Shown here: positions 35,270 to 42,642 of the stretch, one piece after another
How positions within the stretch are numbered: position 1 is the first letter of the stretch
Layout: each line of letters opens with the position of its first letter
DNA from: Paenibacillus sp. H1-7
Lineage (GTDB): Bacteria > Bacillota > Bacilli > Paenibacillales > NBRC-103111
Assembly: GCF_022354825.1 (NCBI RefSeq)
Contig: NZ_CP031168.1
Location: forward strand, 3,225,501-3,289,500
Reading direction: 5' to 3'
DNA: 64,000 nt
The notes under the pieces: generated by a model
The model's database searches: none
The model's input: the letters and a program-made list of their open reading frames with translations, nothing else
Told to the model about the DNA's origin: nothing
Translations under genes and position numbers: made by a program

Positions 35270-35297
35270 ACGGCTGAAGGCTTCTGTTCATACAATA
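35270..35297 (+). promoter_or_regulatory. Probable sigma-K promoter of spoVIF
   Basis: CATACAATA (35289-35297) matches the sigma-K -10 consensus CATANNNTA, and AC (35270-35271) lies 17 bp upstream as the short sigma-K -35. spoVIF is expressed late in the mother cell in B. subtilis, which fits. Confidence 0.55.
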
Positions 35298-35356
35298 CCT
35301 TAGATTCGTAACTCCGCCAATGGCAAGGAGCTATGAGGGTAAGGAGGGACAGAACA

Positions 35357-35632
35357 GTGGCTGATAAGAATACGCCGAAAGACGTGTTGAACGTCGTCAA
35401 GAAGAAAACCGGCAAATCCATCGATGAGAAGGACATTTATAAGCTGGCCAGCGGTGTGAAGCCTTCTACCATGCAAAATGAGGCTCAGCTTAGACAATTG
35501 ATAAAGCAGGTTTCCAATCTGGTCAACGTACCGGTATCGGAGTCGACGATCAACGAGATCATTCAATCCGTCAAAGGCAGCAAAAACGGCAATACATTGG
35601 AGCAGCTGATGAAGCTCCTTTCGAAAAAGTAA
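35357..35632 (+). CDS. spoVIF: Stage VI sporulation protein F
   Basis: The product has 91 residues. SpoVIF is a late mother-cell protein needed for normal coat assembly and spore resistance. The sequence shows the family pattern: KKTGKSIDEKDIYKLASGV, KPSTMQNEAQLRQLIKQVS and a C-terminal helix. GTG 35357 follows AAGGAGGG; the in-frame ATG at 35333 has no such site and lies upstream of it. Its position after gpsA is where yphE lies in B. subtilis. Confidence 0.88.
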   Translation: MADKNTPKDVLNVVKKKTGKSIDEKDIYKLASGVKPSTMQNEAQLRQLIKQVSNLVNVPVSESTINEIIQSVKGSKNGNTLEQLMKLLSKK

Positions 35633-35642
35633 CAGTTTCGTG

Positions 35643-35678
35643 GCATAGGCGGCCATTTGGCACGCTTATGCTTTTTTT
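35643..35678 (+). terminator. Intrinsic terminator after spoVIF
   Basis: GCATAGGC (35643-35650) pairs with GCTTATGC (35664-35671) with one G-T pair, followed by seven T residues. A TATAAT at about 35682 may be the -10 for the next small gene. Confidence 0.82.
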
Positions 35679-35749
35679 ATGTTATAATAGCAAAGAATAT
35701 TTTGGGTATTCCGGACGATACATAAAAATAAAAGGATAGGGGTCTGAAT

Positions 35750-35929
35750 ATGTCACCCATGGATAAAATGTGGGCATCGTTTATCGCCATCGGGCTAATG
35801 GTGCTGGCATCGTTGCTTATTTCTTTTGCAAGGACAAAAACGAAGGGCGCGGTTCGGGCGATTTTGTCGTTCGTCGCATTTTTACTGTTTATTCCTATTT
35901 TATTGTATATGGTAGTTTCCTTGCTTTGA
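35750..35929 (+). CDS. yphE: YphE-like small membrane protein (DUF2768)
   Basis: The product has 59 residues with two hydrophobic helices (about 8-25 and 35-58) joined by a basic turn (ARTKTKGAVRA). Size and the position between gpsA and spoIVA match YphE. GGATAGGGG lies about 10 bases before the ATG; ATG 35759 is a possible start. Function is unknown. Confidence 0.78.
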   Translation: MSPMDKMWASFIAIGLMVLASLLISFARTKTKGAVRAILSFVAFLLFIPILLYMVVSLL

Positions 35930-35996
35930 TGCGGCGGGGCTAGCGCCAACGCTCTGATATGCATCCATTTATTTATTTGCGGAGGGTTAGTCATTT

Positions 35997-36290
35997 ATGA
36001 TCACATTGATGGGACGTAAAGTACAAAAAGAGGTCGAGTTCGATAGCGGCCTTACGATATTGGATTTGGCCATGAAGCATGAGGTGGATTGGTCGTTCAG
36101 CTGTACCAGAGGGACGTGCGCCCGCTGCAGATGCTATGTAAAAGAAGGCGCCGAATTATTAAACGAGCCGACGGACGCCGAGCTGGATCGGCTAGAGCCG
36201 GAAGAAATAGAGAAGGGCTTTCGTCTCGGCTGCCAGGCGGTTGTGAAGCAGGACGGCCCCGTGACCGTATTGTACAAGCCATATTTCTAA
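35997..36290 (+). CDS. Plant-type [2Fe-2S] ferredoxin
   Basis: The product has 97 residues, one ferredoxin fold. Cluster ligands are Cys36, Cys41, Cys44 (SCTRGTCARC, spacing C-x4-C-x2-C as in plant-type ferredoxins) and Cys79 (LGCQ). An extra Cys46 follows. It would carry single electrons in the cytosol; the partner is unknown. GGAGGG precedes the ATG. A perfect hairpin (AACCGGC and GCCGGTT, 36291-36309) follows the stop codon before the next gene. Confidence 0.88.
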   Translation: MITLMGRKVQKEVEFDSGLTILDLAMKHEVDWSFSCTRGTCARCRCYVKEGAELLNEPTDAELDRLEPEEIEKGFRLGCQAVVKQDGPVTVLYKPYF

Positions 36291-36330
36291 AAACCGGCAG
36301 CCGCCGGTTGTTACGAAGAGGGGACTAAGA

Positions 36331-36930
36331 GTGTCACATATAGAGAATCTGGGCGATGCCCTGAGACAGCTGGCGGAAGACTTGACCGGCATAGGTCAGC
36401 CGTGGCTCGTCGGCGGCAGCTGCGGGCTGCTGATGCAGGGGGTAGCGCTTGCCGAGGCCCCGCATGACCTTGATGTGTATGCGGACGGCGAAGCGGCAAG
36501 GCGCATTCACGCCGAATTGAGAGCCTATTCCACTGACGAACAGACAGAGGATCGCTCTGCGATATATTATTCGATCTTAAGCCATTACCAAATCGGTGGC
36601 GTCAAGGTAGAATTGGTCGGGGACTTTCAAGTGACCGCCTGCGACAGCGTGTATCGGGTCGATGCCGCCCGATATTACGAGCAATACGCCGTAACTCATA
36701 CCTTAAGCAGTGAGCGCAACAGCAATGCGATCAAGCTCATGCCTTTGGAGCACGAACTGGTGTTCAATATCCTTAGAGACCGTCCCGACCGGTATGAAGC
36801 GATAGCCCGGGTGATGGTGGAGCGGCACGGCGGAGCAACACGGACGCTACAGGAGCTTGCGGTAAGCAACCGGTTGAGCAACAAGGTGACGATGAAGCTG
36901 GGGCAGCTGTTAAGCGGAAATAAAATCTGA
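36331..36930 (+). CDS. Nucleotidyltransferase-fold protein
   Basis: The product has 199 residues. The pattern WLVGGSCG (25-32), DLD (46-48) and VKVELVGDF with Glu94 fits the active site of nucleotidyltransferases (GG-S, DxD and a third acidic residue). The C-terminal half (about 130-199) is helical and polar. It could modify RNA, a small molecule or another protein with a nucleotide; no family closer than that was recognised. The start is GTG with GAGGGGAC upstream. It lies between two ferredoxin genes and is probably cotranscribed with them. Confidence 0.7.
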   Translation: MSHIENLGDALRQLAEDLTGIGQPWLVGGSCGLLMQGVALAEAPHDLDVYADGEAARRIHAELRAYSTDEQTEDRSAIYYSILSHYQIGGVKVELVGDFQVTACDSVYRVDAARYYEQYAVTHTLSSERNSNAIKLMPLEHELVFNILRDRPDRYEAIARVMVERHGGATRTLQELAVSNRLSNKVTMKLGQLLSGNKI

Positions 36931-36951
36931 TCGTTGAAGGAGGATATGCGG

Positions 36952-37287
36952 ATGCCAATACGGGTTACCTTTTTGCCAGACGGGAAATCGATTGAAGTGC
37001 GACCGGGAACGACTTTGTTGGATGCATCCCGCAGAGCAAGAGTCAATATCCGTACCCGATGCGGAGGGAAAGCCGCCTGTTTGATGTGCAAGGTAATAGC
37101 CTCAGACGGAAGCGGTCTTGCTCCGATGAATATAAACGAGCGATTGAAGCTGGGCGGGCTGCAGGAGCAAGGATACCGGCTTGCATGTCAAGCAAAGGTG
37201 ACAGGCGATGTTACGGTTACTACACCCGAGGACCCGTTGAAAGCAGCTATCAGGAAACAGCTGGAACGTCAGCAGGAGGATCTATAA
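36952..37287 (+). CDS. [2Fe-2S] ferredoxin, adrenodoxin-like spacing
   Basis: The product has 111 residues. Ligands are Cys37, Cys43, Cys46 (RCGGKAACLMC, C-x5-C-x2-C) and Cys79 (LACQ). This spacing differs from the upstream ferredoxin and matches adrenodoxin and Isc-type proteins. A basic, Gln-rich tail follows from residue 95. ATG 36952 is 8 bases from GAAGGAGG. The stop codon is followed directly by the yphF start. Confidence 0.87.
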   Translation: MPIRVTFLPDGKSIEVRPGTTLLDASRRARVNIRTRCGGKAACLMCKVIASDGSGLAPMNINERLKLGGLQEQGYRLACQAKVTGDVTVTTPEDPLKAAIRKQLERQQEDL

Positions 37288-38025
37288 ATGCTAGCAAAGC
37301 TTCGAAATTCAAGCCTGGCCATAATCATTGTTGTACTCAGCCTGATGCTGTCGGGCTGCATGTACCCGAAGGATCAATTGAAGCAAAATCAAATCGCCAC
37401 CGGCGAATTTGTCGTCGTGGTGCAAAATGCCGTTGACCAGTTCCACGCCAAAACCGGCGTATTGCCGATAAAAAACAGCGAGCAAACGACCCCGCTGTAT
37501 GAGAAGTATCCCATCGATTTCAAAAAGCTGAAAGAACGAGCCATGATAAGCAGCATCCCGGCCAATGCCTTCGAGAACGGCGGCACCGCGGTGTATGTCC
37601 TGGTGGACGTGGAGACGAAGCCGACGGTCAAAATGATGGATCTGATTTCGTTCCAGCTAACGGCCGAGGTTCAGAAGCAGGTGGACGACTATAGAGCCAA
37701 AAACTACGGCAAGCTTCCTACCGGAGAACAGGTGGCGCCGTCCTTTTACCGGATCGATTTTGCCAAAATGAACAAAAAGCCGGTTCAAGCCGCCAGCATG
37801 TATACGCGGCAAGTCATGCTTCCGCTATTGCTGGACGACACTGGACGCGTATCGATAGACTATGCCGAGGAAATGATGCGGCTTATCGACAAAAAATCGC
37901 TTCAAAAGAGCCTCGATAGCAAGCAGGATTTGCGAGAGCTGCTGGTTAAGGAATCGTTCTATGTACCGGCGCGGACCGGCCCGTATCACTGGCTGAACGG
38001 CCAACCGACACCGGTGGTTGAATAA
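37288..38025 (+). CDS. yphF: YphF-like lipoprotein
   Basis: The product has 245 residues. A signal peptide with lipobox LSGC (Cys24) anchors it to the outer face of the membrane. The remainder is soluble, with no recognised domain. It matches YphF by type and by position just upstream of spoIVA. GCAGGAGG precedes the ATG, and the gene abuts the ferredoxin gene. Confidence 0.8.
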   Translation: MLAKLRNSSLAIIIVVLSLMLSGCMYPKDQLKQNQIATGEFVVVVQNAVDQFHAKTGVLPIKNSEQTTPLYEKYPIDFKKLKERAMISSIPANAFENGGTAVYVLVDVETKPTVKMMDLISFQLTAEVQKQVDDYRAKNYGKLPTGEQVAPSFYRIDFAKMNKKPVQAASMYTRQVMLPLLLDDTGRVSIDYAEEMMRLIDKKSLQKSLDSKQDLRELLVKESFYVPARTGPYHWLNGQPTPVVE

Positions 38026-38033
38026 TATCATCT

Positions 38034-38080
38034 AAGCCTCTATTAACCTTTACAAGGGAGATAGAGGCTTTTCTTTTTTG
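38034..38080 (+). terminator. Intrinsic terminator after yphF
   Basis: AAGCCTCTAT and ATAGAGGCTT form a perfect 10-bp stem with a loop of about 17 nt, followed by TTCTTTTTT. Confidence 0.88.
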
Positions 38081-38177
38081 TTCATCCAAAGAATAACGCG
38101 GCGGTGCCGTTCATATATTCTCATAGAGATTAAGCCGCGGTGCCATGCCGTTGTCAGCTAAGGAGTGATTCAAAAAT

Positions 38178-38203
38178 AAAATATGATAAGGTTCATCATA
38201 TTT
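38178..38203 (+). repeat. 10-bp palindrome overlapping the spoIVA promoter
   Basis: AAAATATGAT (38178-38187) and ATCATATTTT (38194-38203) are perfect inverted repeats 6 bp apart. The right arm includes the sigma-E -35 element, so a protein bound here would affect spoIVA transcription. Confidence 0.6.
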
Positions 38204-38223
38204 TGTTAGCTAGTACATATATT
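38196..38223 (+). promoter_or_regulatory. Sigma-E promoter of spoIVA
   Basis: TCATATT (38196-38202) and CATATATT (38216-38223) match sigma-E -35 and -10 elements with 13 bp between them. spoIVA is a sigma-E gene in B. subtilis. Confidence 0.65.
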
Positions 38224-38286
38224 TTTACTAGTCCAAAAAGCATGTGTACGAGTTTCGTCTTAAACAACCTGTAGGAGGGATTCTCA

Positions 38287-39765
38287 TTGGAAAAAGTGGA
38301 TATCTTTAAGGACATTGCAGAGCGTACTGGCGGGGATATTTACCTGGGGGTCGTTGGAGCGGTCCGTACGGGAAAATCAACGTTCATCAAGCGCTTTATG
38401 GAGTCGATCGTACTTCCAAATATTCAAAACGAAGCGGATCGCATTCGGGCAACCGATGAATTGCCACAAAGCGCGGCGGGCCGAACCATTATGACGACGG
38501 AGCCGAAATTCGTACCGAACAATGCAGTACAGCTGCATGTTGCTGAAGGACTGAATGTCAATGTTCGTCTGGTGGATTGCGTAGGCTATGTGGTGGAAGG
38601 CGCCAAAGGCTATGAGGACGAGAACGGACCGCGCATGATCAACACGCCTTGGTTCGATGAAGCGATCCCATTCCAGGAAGCGGCAGAAATCGGCACTCGC
38701 AAAGTCATTCAAGAGCATGCGACCTTGGGCGTCGTAATCACGACGGACGGCTCGATCGCCGAAATTCCCCGCTCATCTTATGTTGATGCCGAAGCAAGAA
38801 TCATCTCCGAGCTGAAGGAAGTCGGCAAGCCGTTTATCGTCATTGTCAACTCCACGAAGCCGAACAGCGAGATCGCTCAGGAATTGAGAAGCGAGCTGCA
38901 AACGAAGCACGACGTTCCTGTAGTTGCGATGAGCGTAGCGAATATGAACGAAGACGATATGATCTCCGTACTTCGCGAGGTGCTGTACGAATTCCCGGTA
39001 CACGAAGTCAACGTCAATCTGCCGAGCTGGGTGATGGTGCTGGAGGAAAACCACTGGCTCCGTTCCCACTTCGAGAACTCGGTACGGGAAACCGTCCAGG
39101 ATATCCGCAGGCTGCGTGACGTGGACCGCGTAGTGAGCCACTTCGAGGAGTATGAATTTATCGATAGAGCCGCTTTGGCCGGCATGAATATGGGCCAAGG
39201 GGTTGCGGAAATCGACCTGTACGCTCCGGACGAATTGTATGACCGCATTCTGATGGAAGTCGTGGGCGTCGAAATCCGGGGTAAAGACCACTTGCTCCAG
39301 CTGATGCAGGAATTCAGCCATGCCAAGCGGGAGTATGACCACTTTGCCGAAGCGCTTGAGATGGTCAAGACGACAGGCTACGGCATCGCGCCTCCGACCT
39401 TGGCGGAAATGGCTTTGGATGAGCCTGAGCTCATTCGTCAAGGCTCCCGCTTCGGCGTACGCCTGAAGGCAACCGCGCCATCCATTCATATGATCCGCGT
39501 AGACGTCGAGTCGGAGTTTTCTCCCATCATCGGTACAGAGAAGCAGAGCGAGGAGCTTGTACGCTATCTGATGCAGGACTTCGAGGACAACCCGCTGAAA
39601 ATTTGGGAATCCGACATTTTCGGCCGCTCGCTGCACTCCATCGTTCGCGAAGGCATTCAAGGCAAGCTTGCCATGATGCCGGACAACGCCAGATATAAAT
39701 TGCAGGAAACGCTGGGACGCATTATTAACGAAGGCTCCGGCGGCCTGATTGCCATCATTCTGTAA
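38287..39765 (+). CDS. spoIVA: Stage IV sporulation protein A
   Basis: The product has 492 residues. SpoIVA is an ATPase that polymerises on the forespore surface and is the base of the spore coat. The Walker A motif is GAVRTGKST (about 24-32). The middle and C-terminal domains carry the conserved blocks typical of the family, and the C-terminus is the usual hydrophobic GGLIAIIL. The start is TTG with TAGGAGGG upstream; the first residues MEKVDIFKDIAERTGGDIY match the family. The downstream gene hbs is the B. subtilis neighbour too. Confidence 0.96.
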   Translation: MEKVDIFKDIAERTGGDIYLGVVGAVRTGKSTFIKRFMESIVLPNIQNEADRIRATDELPQSAAGRTIMTTEPKFVPNNAVQLHVAEGLNVNVRLVDCVGYVVEGAKGYEDENGPRMINTPWFDEAIPFQEAAEIGTRKVIQEHATLGVVITTDGSIAEIPRSSYVDAEARIISELKEVGKPFIVIVNSTKPNSEIAQELRSELQTKHDVPVVAMSVANMNEDDMISVLREVLYEFPVHEVNVNLPSWVMVLEENHWLRSHFENSVRETVQDIRRLRDVDRVVSHFEEYEFIDRAALAGMNMGQGVAEIDLYAPDELYDRILMEVVGVEIRGKDHLLQLMQEFSHAKREYDHFAEALEMVKTTGYGIAPPTLAEMALDEPELIRQGSRFGVRLKATAPSIHMIRVDVESEFSPIIGTEKQSEELVRYLMQDFEDNPLKIWESDIFGRSLHSIVREGIQGKLAMMPDNARYKLQETLGRIINEGSGGLIAIIL

Positions 39766-39785
39766 TATACTTCACAAATGGCTAT

Positions 39786-39816
39786 AAAAATGCACTCCGG
39801 AGGGTGCATTTTTTTG
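39786..39816 (+). terminator. Intrinsic terminator after spoIVA
   Basis: AAAAATGCAC and GTGCATTTTT form the stem around a short loop, followed by further T residues. Confidence 0.88.
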
Positions 39817-39823
39817 TTTTTAC

Positions 39824-39852
39824 TTGAAAAAGTAAGGCGTGTGTATTACTAT
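39824..39852 (+). promoter_or_regulatory. Promoter of hbs
   Basis: TTGAAA (39824-39829) and TACTAT (39847-39852) are 17 bp apart, 130 bp before the hbs start. Confidence 0.5.
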
Positions 39853-39981
39853 AGTCTTGATTTACAAGCAATTAGCGCGTTTCTATGTATATTTTGCGAC
39901 TTTTCGGTTAACAAAGGAAGTAACGGGACAAAGTTGCTTTTAGGCATCGCTCTTAATTAGCTTTGGGGGGAGGTGAATGGC

Positions 39982-40254
39982 ATGAATAAATCTGAATTGA
40001 TCAACAAGGTAGCAGAAACTAGCGAGCTGTCCAAAAAGGATGCGACTAAAGCGGTGGAAGCTGTTTTTGAAGCAATTTCCGAAGCTCTGCAAAGCGGAGA
40101 TAAAGTGCAATTGGTAGGATTTGGTAACTTTGAGGTTCGTGAACGTTCCGCTCGTAAAGGACGTAACCCGCAAACCGGCGAAGAGATCGATATTCCTTCC
40201 AGCAAAATTCCTGCGTTTAAACCAGGGAAAGCACTGAGAGACGGAATTCAATAA
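39982..40254 (+). CDS. hbs: DNA-binding protein HU
   Basis: The product has 90 residues, the standard HU length. It bends and compacts DNA as a dimer. [20 protein letters not shown] begins the protein, and the DNA-binding arm [20 protein letters not shown] lies at about 46-65. ATG 39982 was chosen over GTG 39973, which sits inside the GGGGGGAGGTG ribosome binding site. In B. subtilis hbs is followed by folE-mtrB; here a tRNA gene and a PAP2 gene lie between it and mtrB. Confidence 0.96.
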   Translation: MNKSELINKVAETSELSKKDATKAVEAVFEAISEALQSGDKVQLVGFGNFEVRERSARKGRNPQTGEEIDIPSSKIPAFKPGKALRDGIQ

Positions 40255-40299
40255 TCGGCTCCAAAGTCTTTGTACATATGCTTCATGCTTTCTATAAGA

Positions 40300-40338
40300 G
40301 ACACCTGAATGGCTGCATTCAGGTGTTTCATTTTTTTG
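40300..40338 (+). terminator. Intrinsic terminator after hbs
   Basis: ACACCTGAAT (40301-40310) and ATTCAGGTGT (40317-40326) form a perfect 10-bp stem, followed by TTCATTTTTTT. Confidence 0.9.
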
Positions 40339-40396
40339 GGAAATGCTTCTTTACAAGTCAGCGCTTCCATTTTATAATTAACAGTACATTGTGAAT

Positions 40397-40473
40397 CGGG
40401 GTATGGCGCAGCCTGGTAGCGCGCACCCTTGGGGTGGGTGAGGTCGCACGTTCGAATCGTGTTACTCCGACCA
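40397..40473 (+). tRNA. tRNA-Pro (anticodon GGG)
   Basis: The 77-nt sequence folds as a cloverleaf: acceptor CGGGGTA with TACTCCG, anticodon stem CACCC with GGGTG around loop TTGGGGT (anticodon GGG, reading CCC and CCT), and a T arm with TTCGAAT. The 3' CCA is encoded. It stands alone between hbs and the PAP2 gene and is followed by its own terminator. Confidence 0.94.
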
Positions 40474-40482
40474 TACATGGAT

Positions 40483-40516
40483 GAGACATCGTTATAGCGG
40501 TGTCTCTTTCTTTTTG
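40483..40516 (+). terminator. Intrinsic terminator after tRNA-Pro
   Basis: GAGACATCG (40483-40491) pairs with CGGTGTCTC (40498-40506), followed by TTTCTTTTT. Confidence 0.88.
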
Positions 40517-40624
40517 GTTTTAGTTTAGTTGTATTATTAAAATTTCATGAAGCCAAACGGATTCGAATTTGGTATACTGGATAAATGTGATTGGAGCTAT
40601 GCTTTTCAGAGGGGGACTACTAGA

Positions 40625-41551
40625 GTGAAAGACAGAGCGCGTGTGTGGCTCACATCCAACGACTGGACGATGTACGGCATCATTGCGTCCATTTTTCTCG
40701 TTTGGCGTATCGGCGTAGCGGGAGGATGGACCACGGAATGCTGGATTCTGCTGCTCGTATGCTTGCTCGGCGTTAGAAAAGACCAAATCGACGTCGATTG
40801 GAAACGTTTTTTTGTTTTTGCCATACCGTTATTGGGCGTGTTTTACTATTTCTACGGATCGGGCAACGGCTTGTGGTGGAAAATAGCCAACTGGATGTTC
40901 GAAAATAACCGCCATCCCTGGACCTGGGACACGATGATGAGGAATATCCCCGGAAACGACGCCGCATGGGCGAGAGCGTTTCATCGTGCATCTCTGGACC
41001 GCATTATGGTGTGGATTTATAATTACGGGTTTGTGCTGTCGCTTTGGATTTGCATCGTTCGCAGCTTCTGGACGAAAAGCATCAAGAAGATGATGTCCTA
41101 TGCATTATCCGGGCATATTATGCAGTTTCCTCTCATTTTGCCGTTTTACAATCTGATTCTGCTTCGCGAAGTATGGTGGGTAAAGGGGCAGCCTGACTTG
41201 CTTGGCCGCGTCTTTGCGACGGAGAACGATAAGCTGGTGGCGGTGATGAATTGCTTCCCTAGCATGCACACCTCCATCTCGTTTGCGATGCTGCTGCTTG
41301 CATTGCGGGAGAAAGACCGCATTTTCAAATACATGATGGTTACGTATTGCGCACTGATCATCTTCTCGACGATGTACCTGCAAATCCACTGGGTGCTGGA
41401 TGTTATTGCGGGCATGGCGTTCGCGTTTGGCACGGTCAAGCTTGCCGATCTTGTCATCCGGTTGGCGACGCGTTTGGTGCCGGCTCGGATCAAAAGCTTT
41501 TACAGCGGCAAGAAAGAGGCCGTATACGGCAAGGGAACGATGGCTGCCTGA
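40625..41551 (+). CDS. PAP2 family phosphatase, membrane-bound
   Basis: The product has 308 residues with about six membrane segments. The phosphatase motifs PSMHTS (about 223-228) and HWVLDVIAGM (about 255-264) match the PAP2/Aur1-like superfamily, which acts on lipid phosphates. GTG 40625 has GAGGGGG upstream; the frame can be extended to 40547, but an extended -10-like TGGTATACT at about 40570 lies inside that extension and is more likely part of the promoter. The stop codon lies in the terminator hairpin. The exact substrate is unknown. Confidence 0.83.
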   Translation: MKDRARVWLTSNDWTMYGIIASIFLVWRIGVAGGWTTECWILLLVCLLGVRKDQIDVDWKRFFVFAIPLLGVFYYFYGSGNGLWWKIANWMFENNRHPWTWDTMMRNIPGNDAAWARAFHRASLDRIMVWIYNYGFVLSLWICIVRSFWTKSIKKMMSYALSGHIMQFPLILPFYNLILLREVWWVKGQPDLLGRVFATENDKLVAVMNCFPSMHTSISFAMLLLALREKDRIFKYMMVTYCALIIFSTMYLQIHWVLDVIAGMAFAFGTVKLADLVIRLATRLVPARIKSFYSGKKEAVYGKGTMAA

Positions 41552-41566
41552 CAAGGCAGCTTTTTT
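41543..41566 (+). terminator. Intrinsic terminator after the PAP2 gene
   Basis: GCTGCCT (41543-41549) and AGGCAGC (41554-41560) form a 7-bp stem, followed by six T residues. The stop codon of the gene is part of the hairpin. Confidence 0.87.
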
Positions 41567-41635
41567 GCTGAAAAAAGTGTCTCCGGGGAGTTGGACGGAG
41601 CGCCTGTTATTTTTCATGCAAACGGCTGTGTGCAG

Positions 41636-41664
41636 TTGACATCGCCCTTAATTTTTTGCATCAT
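41636..41664 (+). promoter_or_regulatory. Promoter of mtrB
   Basis: TTGACA (41636-41641) is an exact -35; CATCAT (41659-41664) is a fair -10 at 17 bp. Confidence 0.55.
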
Positions 41665-41701
41665 ACAAGTAGGACAAAGATTGGAACAGGGAAGGAAGAT
41701 C

Positions 41702-41932
41702 ATGATGGAACCACAGCAACCGCAAGGGGATTATTTTATCATCAAGGCCAAGGAAAACGGAGTTCAGGTGATCGGTCTAACCCGTGGTCAGGATACGAAA
41801 TTCCATCACACCGAGAAGCTGGACAAAGGCGAAGTGATGATTGCCCAGTTCACTACTCACACCTCGGCAGTCAAAATCAGAGGGAAAGCCGTTATTATGA
41901 CGAAATACGGGGTTATGGATACGGAGGAATAA
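41702..41932 (+). CDS. mtrB: Tryptophan RNA-binding attenuation protein (TRAP)
   Basis: The product has 75 to 76 residues. TRAP forms an 11-subunit ring that binds tryptophan and then wraps a run of NAG triplets in trp mRNA. The sequence is closely similar to B. subtilis Mtr[34 protein letters not shown] and KIRGKAVI are conserved, including the Lys, Lys and Arg positions that contact RNA. ATG 41702 or 41705 is possible behind AGGGAAGG. Its target, the trp leader at 52052-52107, has exactly 11 triplets. The usual partner gene folE is absent here. Confidence 0.95.
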   Translation: MMEPQQPQGDYFIIKAKENGVQVIGLTRGQDTKFHHTEKLDKGEVMIAQFTTHTSAVKIRGKAVIMTKYGVMDTEE

Positions 41933-41945
41933 TTTTTCAGTTTGC

Positions 41946-41967
41946 GCAGGCATAGCCTGCTTTTTTT
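41946..41967 (+). terminator. Intrinsic terminator after mtrB
   Basis: GCAGGC (41946-41951) and GCCTGC (41955-41960) form a short GC stem, followed by seven T residues. Confidence 0.82.
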
Positions 41968-42034
41968 CGTTGTACAATGATAGAAGAGGGATCGGTCAAG
42001 CATTCGAACGAGCCTTGAAGGAGGAATTCGCCCG

Positions 42035-42553
42035 ATGAAATGGATTTCCCGTCTTCTGCTAACCGTTGTACTATCGATAGCTCTCGCCGCAGGGCTTTCC
42101 TTGCTGCCGCAATTGGAAAATATGGCCGTATTCCGCTCCGCCAAAGCACAGCCTGTCTCCGAATCGAATATCGTGGATGTGCTGAGCAAAACGCAGCTGC
42201 ACCTTCGGATCCGAAAAGTCGAGTTAAACCACGCGATTGTCTCGATCGATTTGTTCGCATCGCCATCCTCGGACAAGAAGCAGATTGTGGAGGATCTGTA
42301 CGAATTGCCTCTGTATATGTTCAGAACGTCGACGAACATCAATCAAATCCTGATCCGGGTGCTGGACGGCTCCAAGGACGGCGGCAAAAGCACGTCGCTG
42401 TTGCTTGCGGCGGATGCGCGCAGAGAGAAGTGGCTCCCAAGCGATACGTTTGCCAGGACGGAAAGCGTCGAGGAGATGGAGCAGTATTTACAATCCCATT
42501 TCCAAATGACGTATACGCAGAAATGGCGCGACCGGTTCGAGACAAAAAGTTGA
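42035..42553 (+). CDS. Uncharacterised exported or membrane-anchored protein
   Basis: The product has 172 residues. An N-terminal hydrophobic segment (about 5-24) is a signal peptide or membrane anchor. The rest is a soluble domain of mixed alpha and beta character, with RKVELNHAIVSIDLF near residue 60. I do not recognise the family. GGAGGAA precedes the ATG. It lies between mtrB and hepS, where B. subtilis has no gene, and its own terminator is not evident. Confidence 0.75.
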   Translation: MKWISRLLLTVVLSIALAAGLSLLPQLENMAVFRSAKAQPVSESNIVDVLSKTQLHLRIRKVELNHAIVSIDLFASPSSDKKQIVEDLYELPLYMFRTSTNINQILIRVLDGSKDGGKSTSLLLAADARREKWLPSDTFARTESVEEMEQYLQSHFQMTYTQKWRDRFETKS

Positions 42554-42561
42554 GCCAACTA

Positions 42562-42592
42562 TTGTGCGTCCATCTTGGGATTGTGCTATAAT
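42562..42592 (+). promoter_or_regulatory. Promoter of the hepS-menG operon
   Basis: TGCTATAAT is an extended -10 (TATAAT at 42587-42592); TTGTGC lies 19 bp upstream at 42562-42567. Confidence 0.6.
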
Positions 42593-42642
42593 AATTTAGA
42601 TTGAGATAATTGCGATTCTTTGTACTGGTTCGGAGGCTAATT

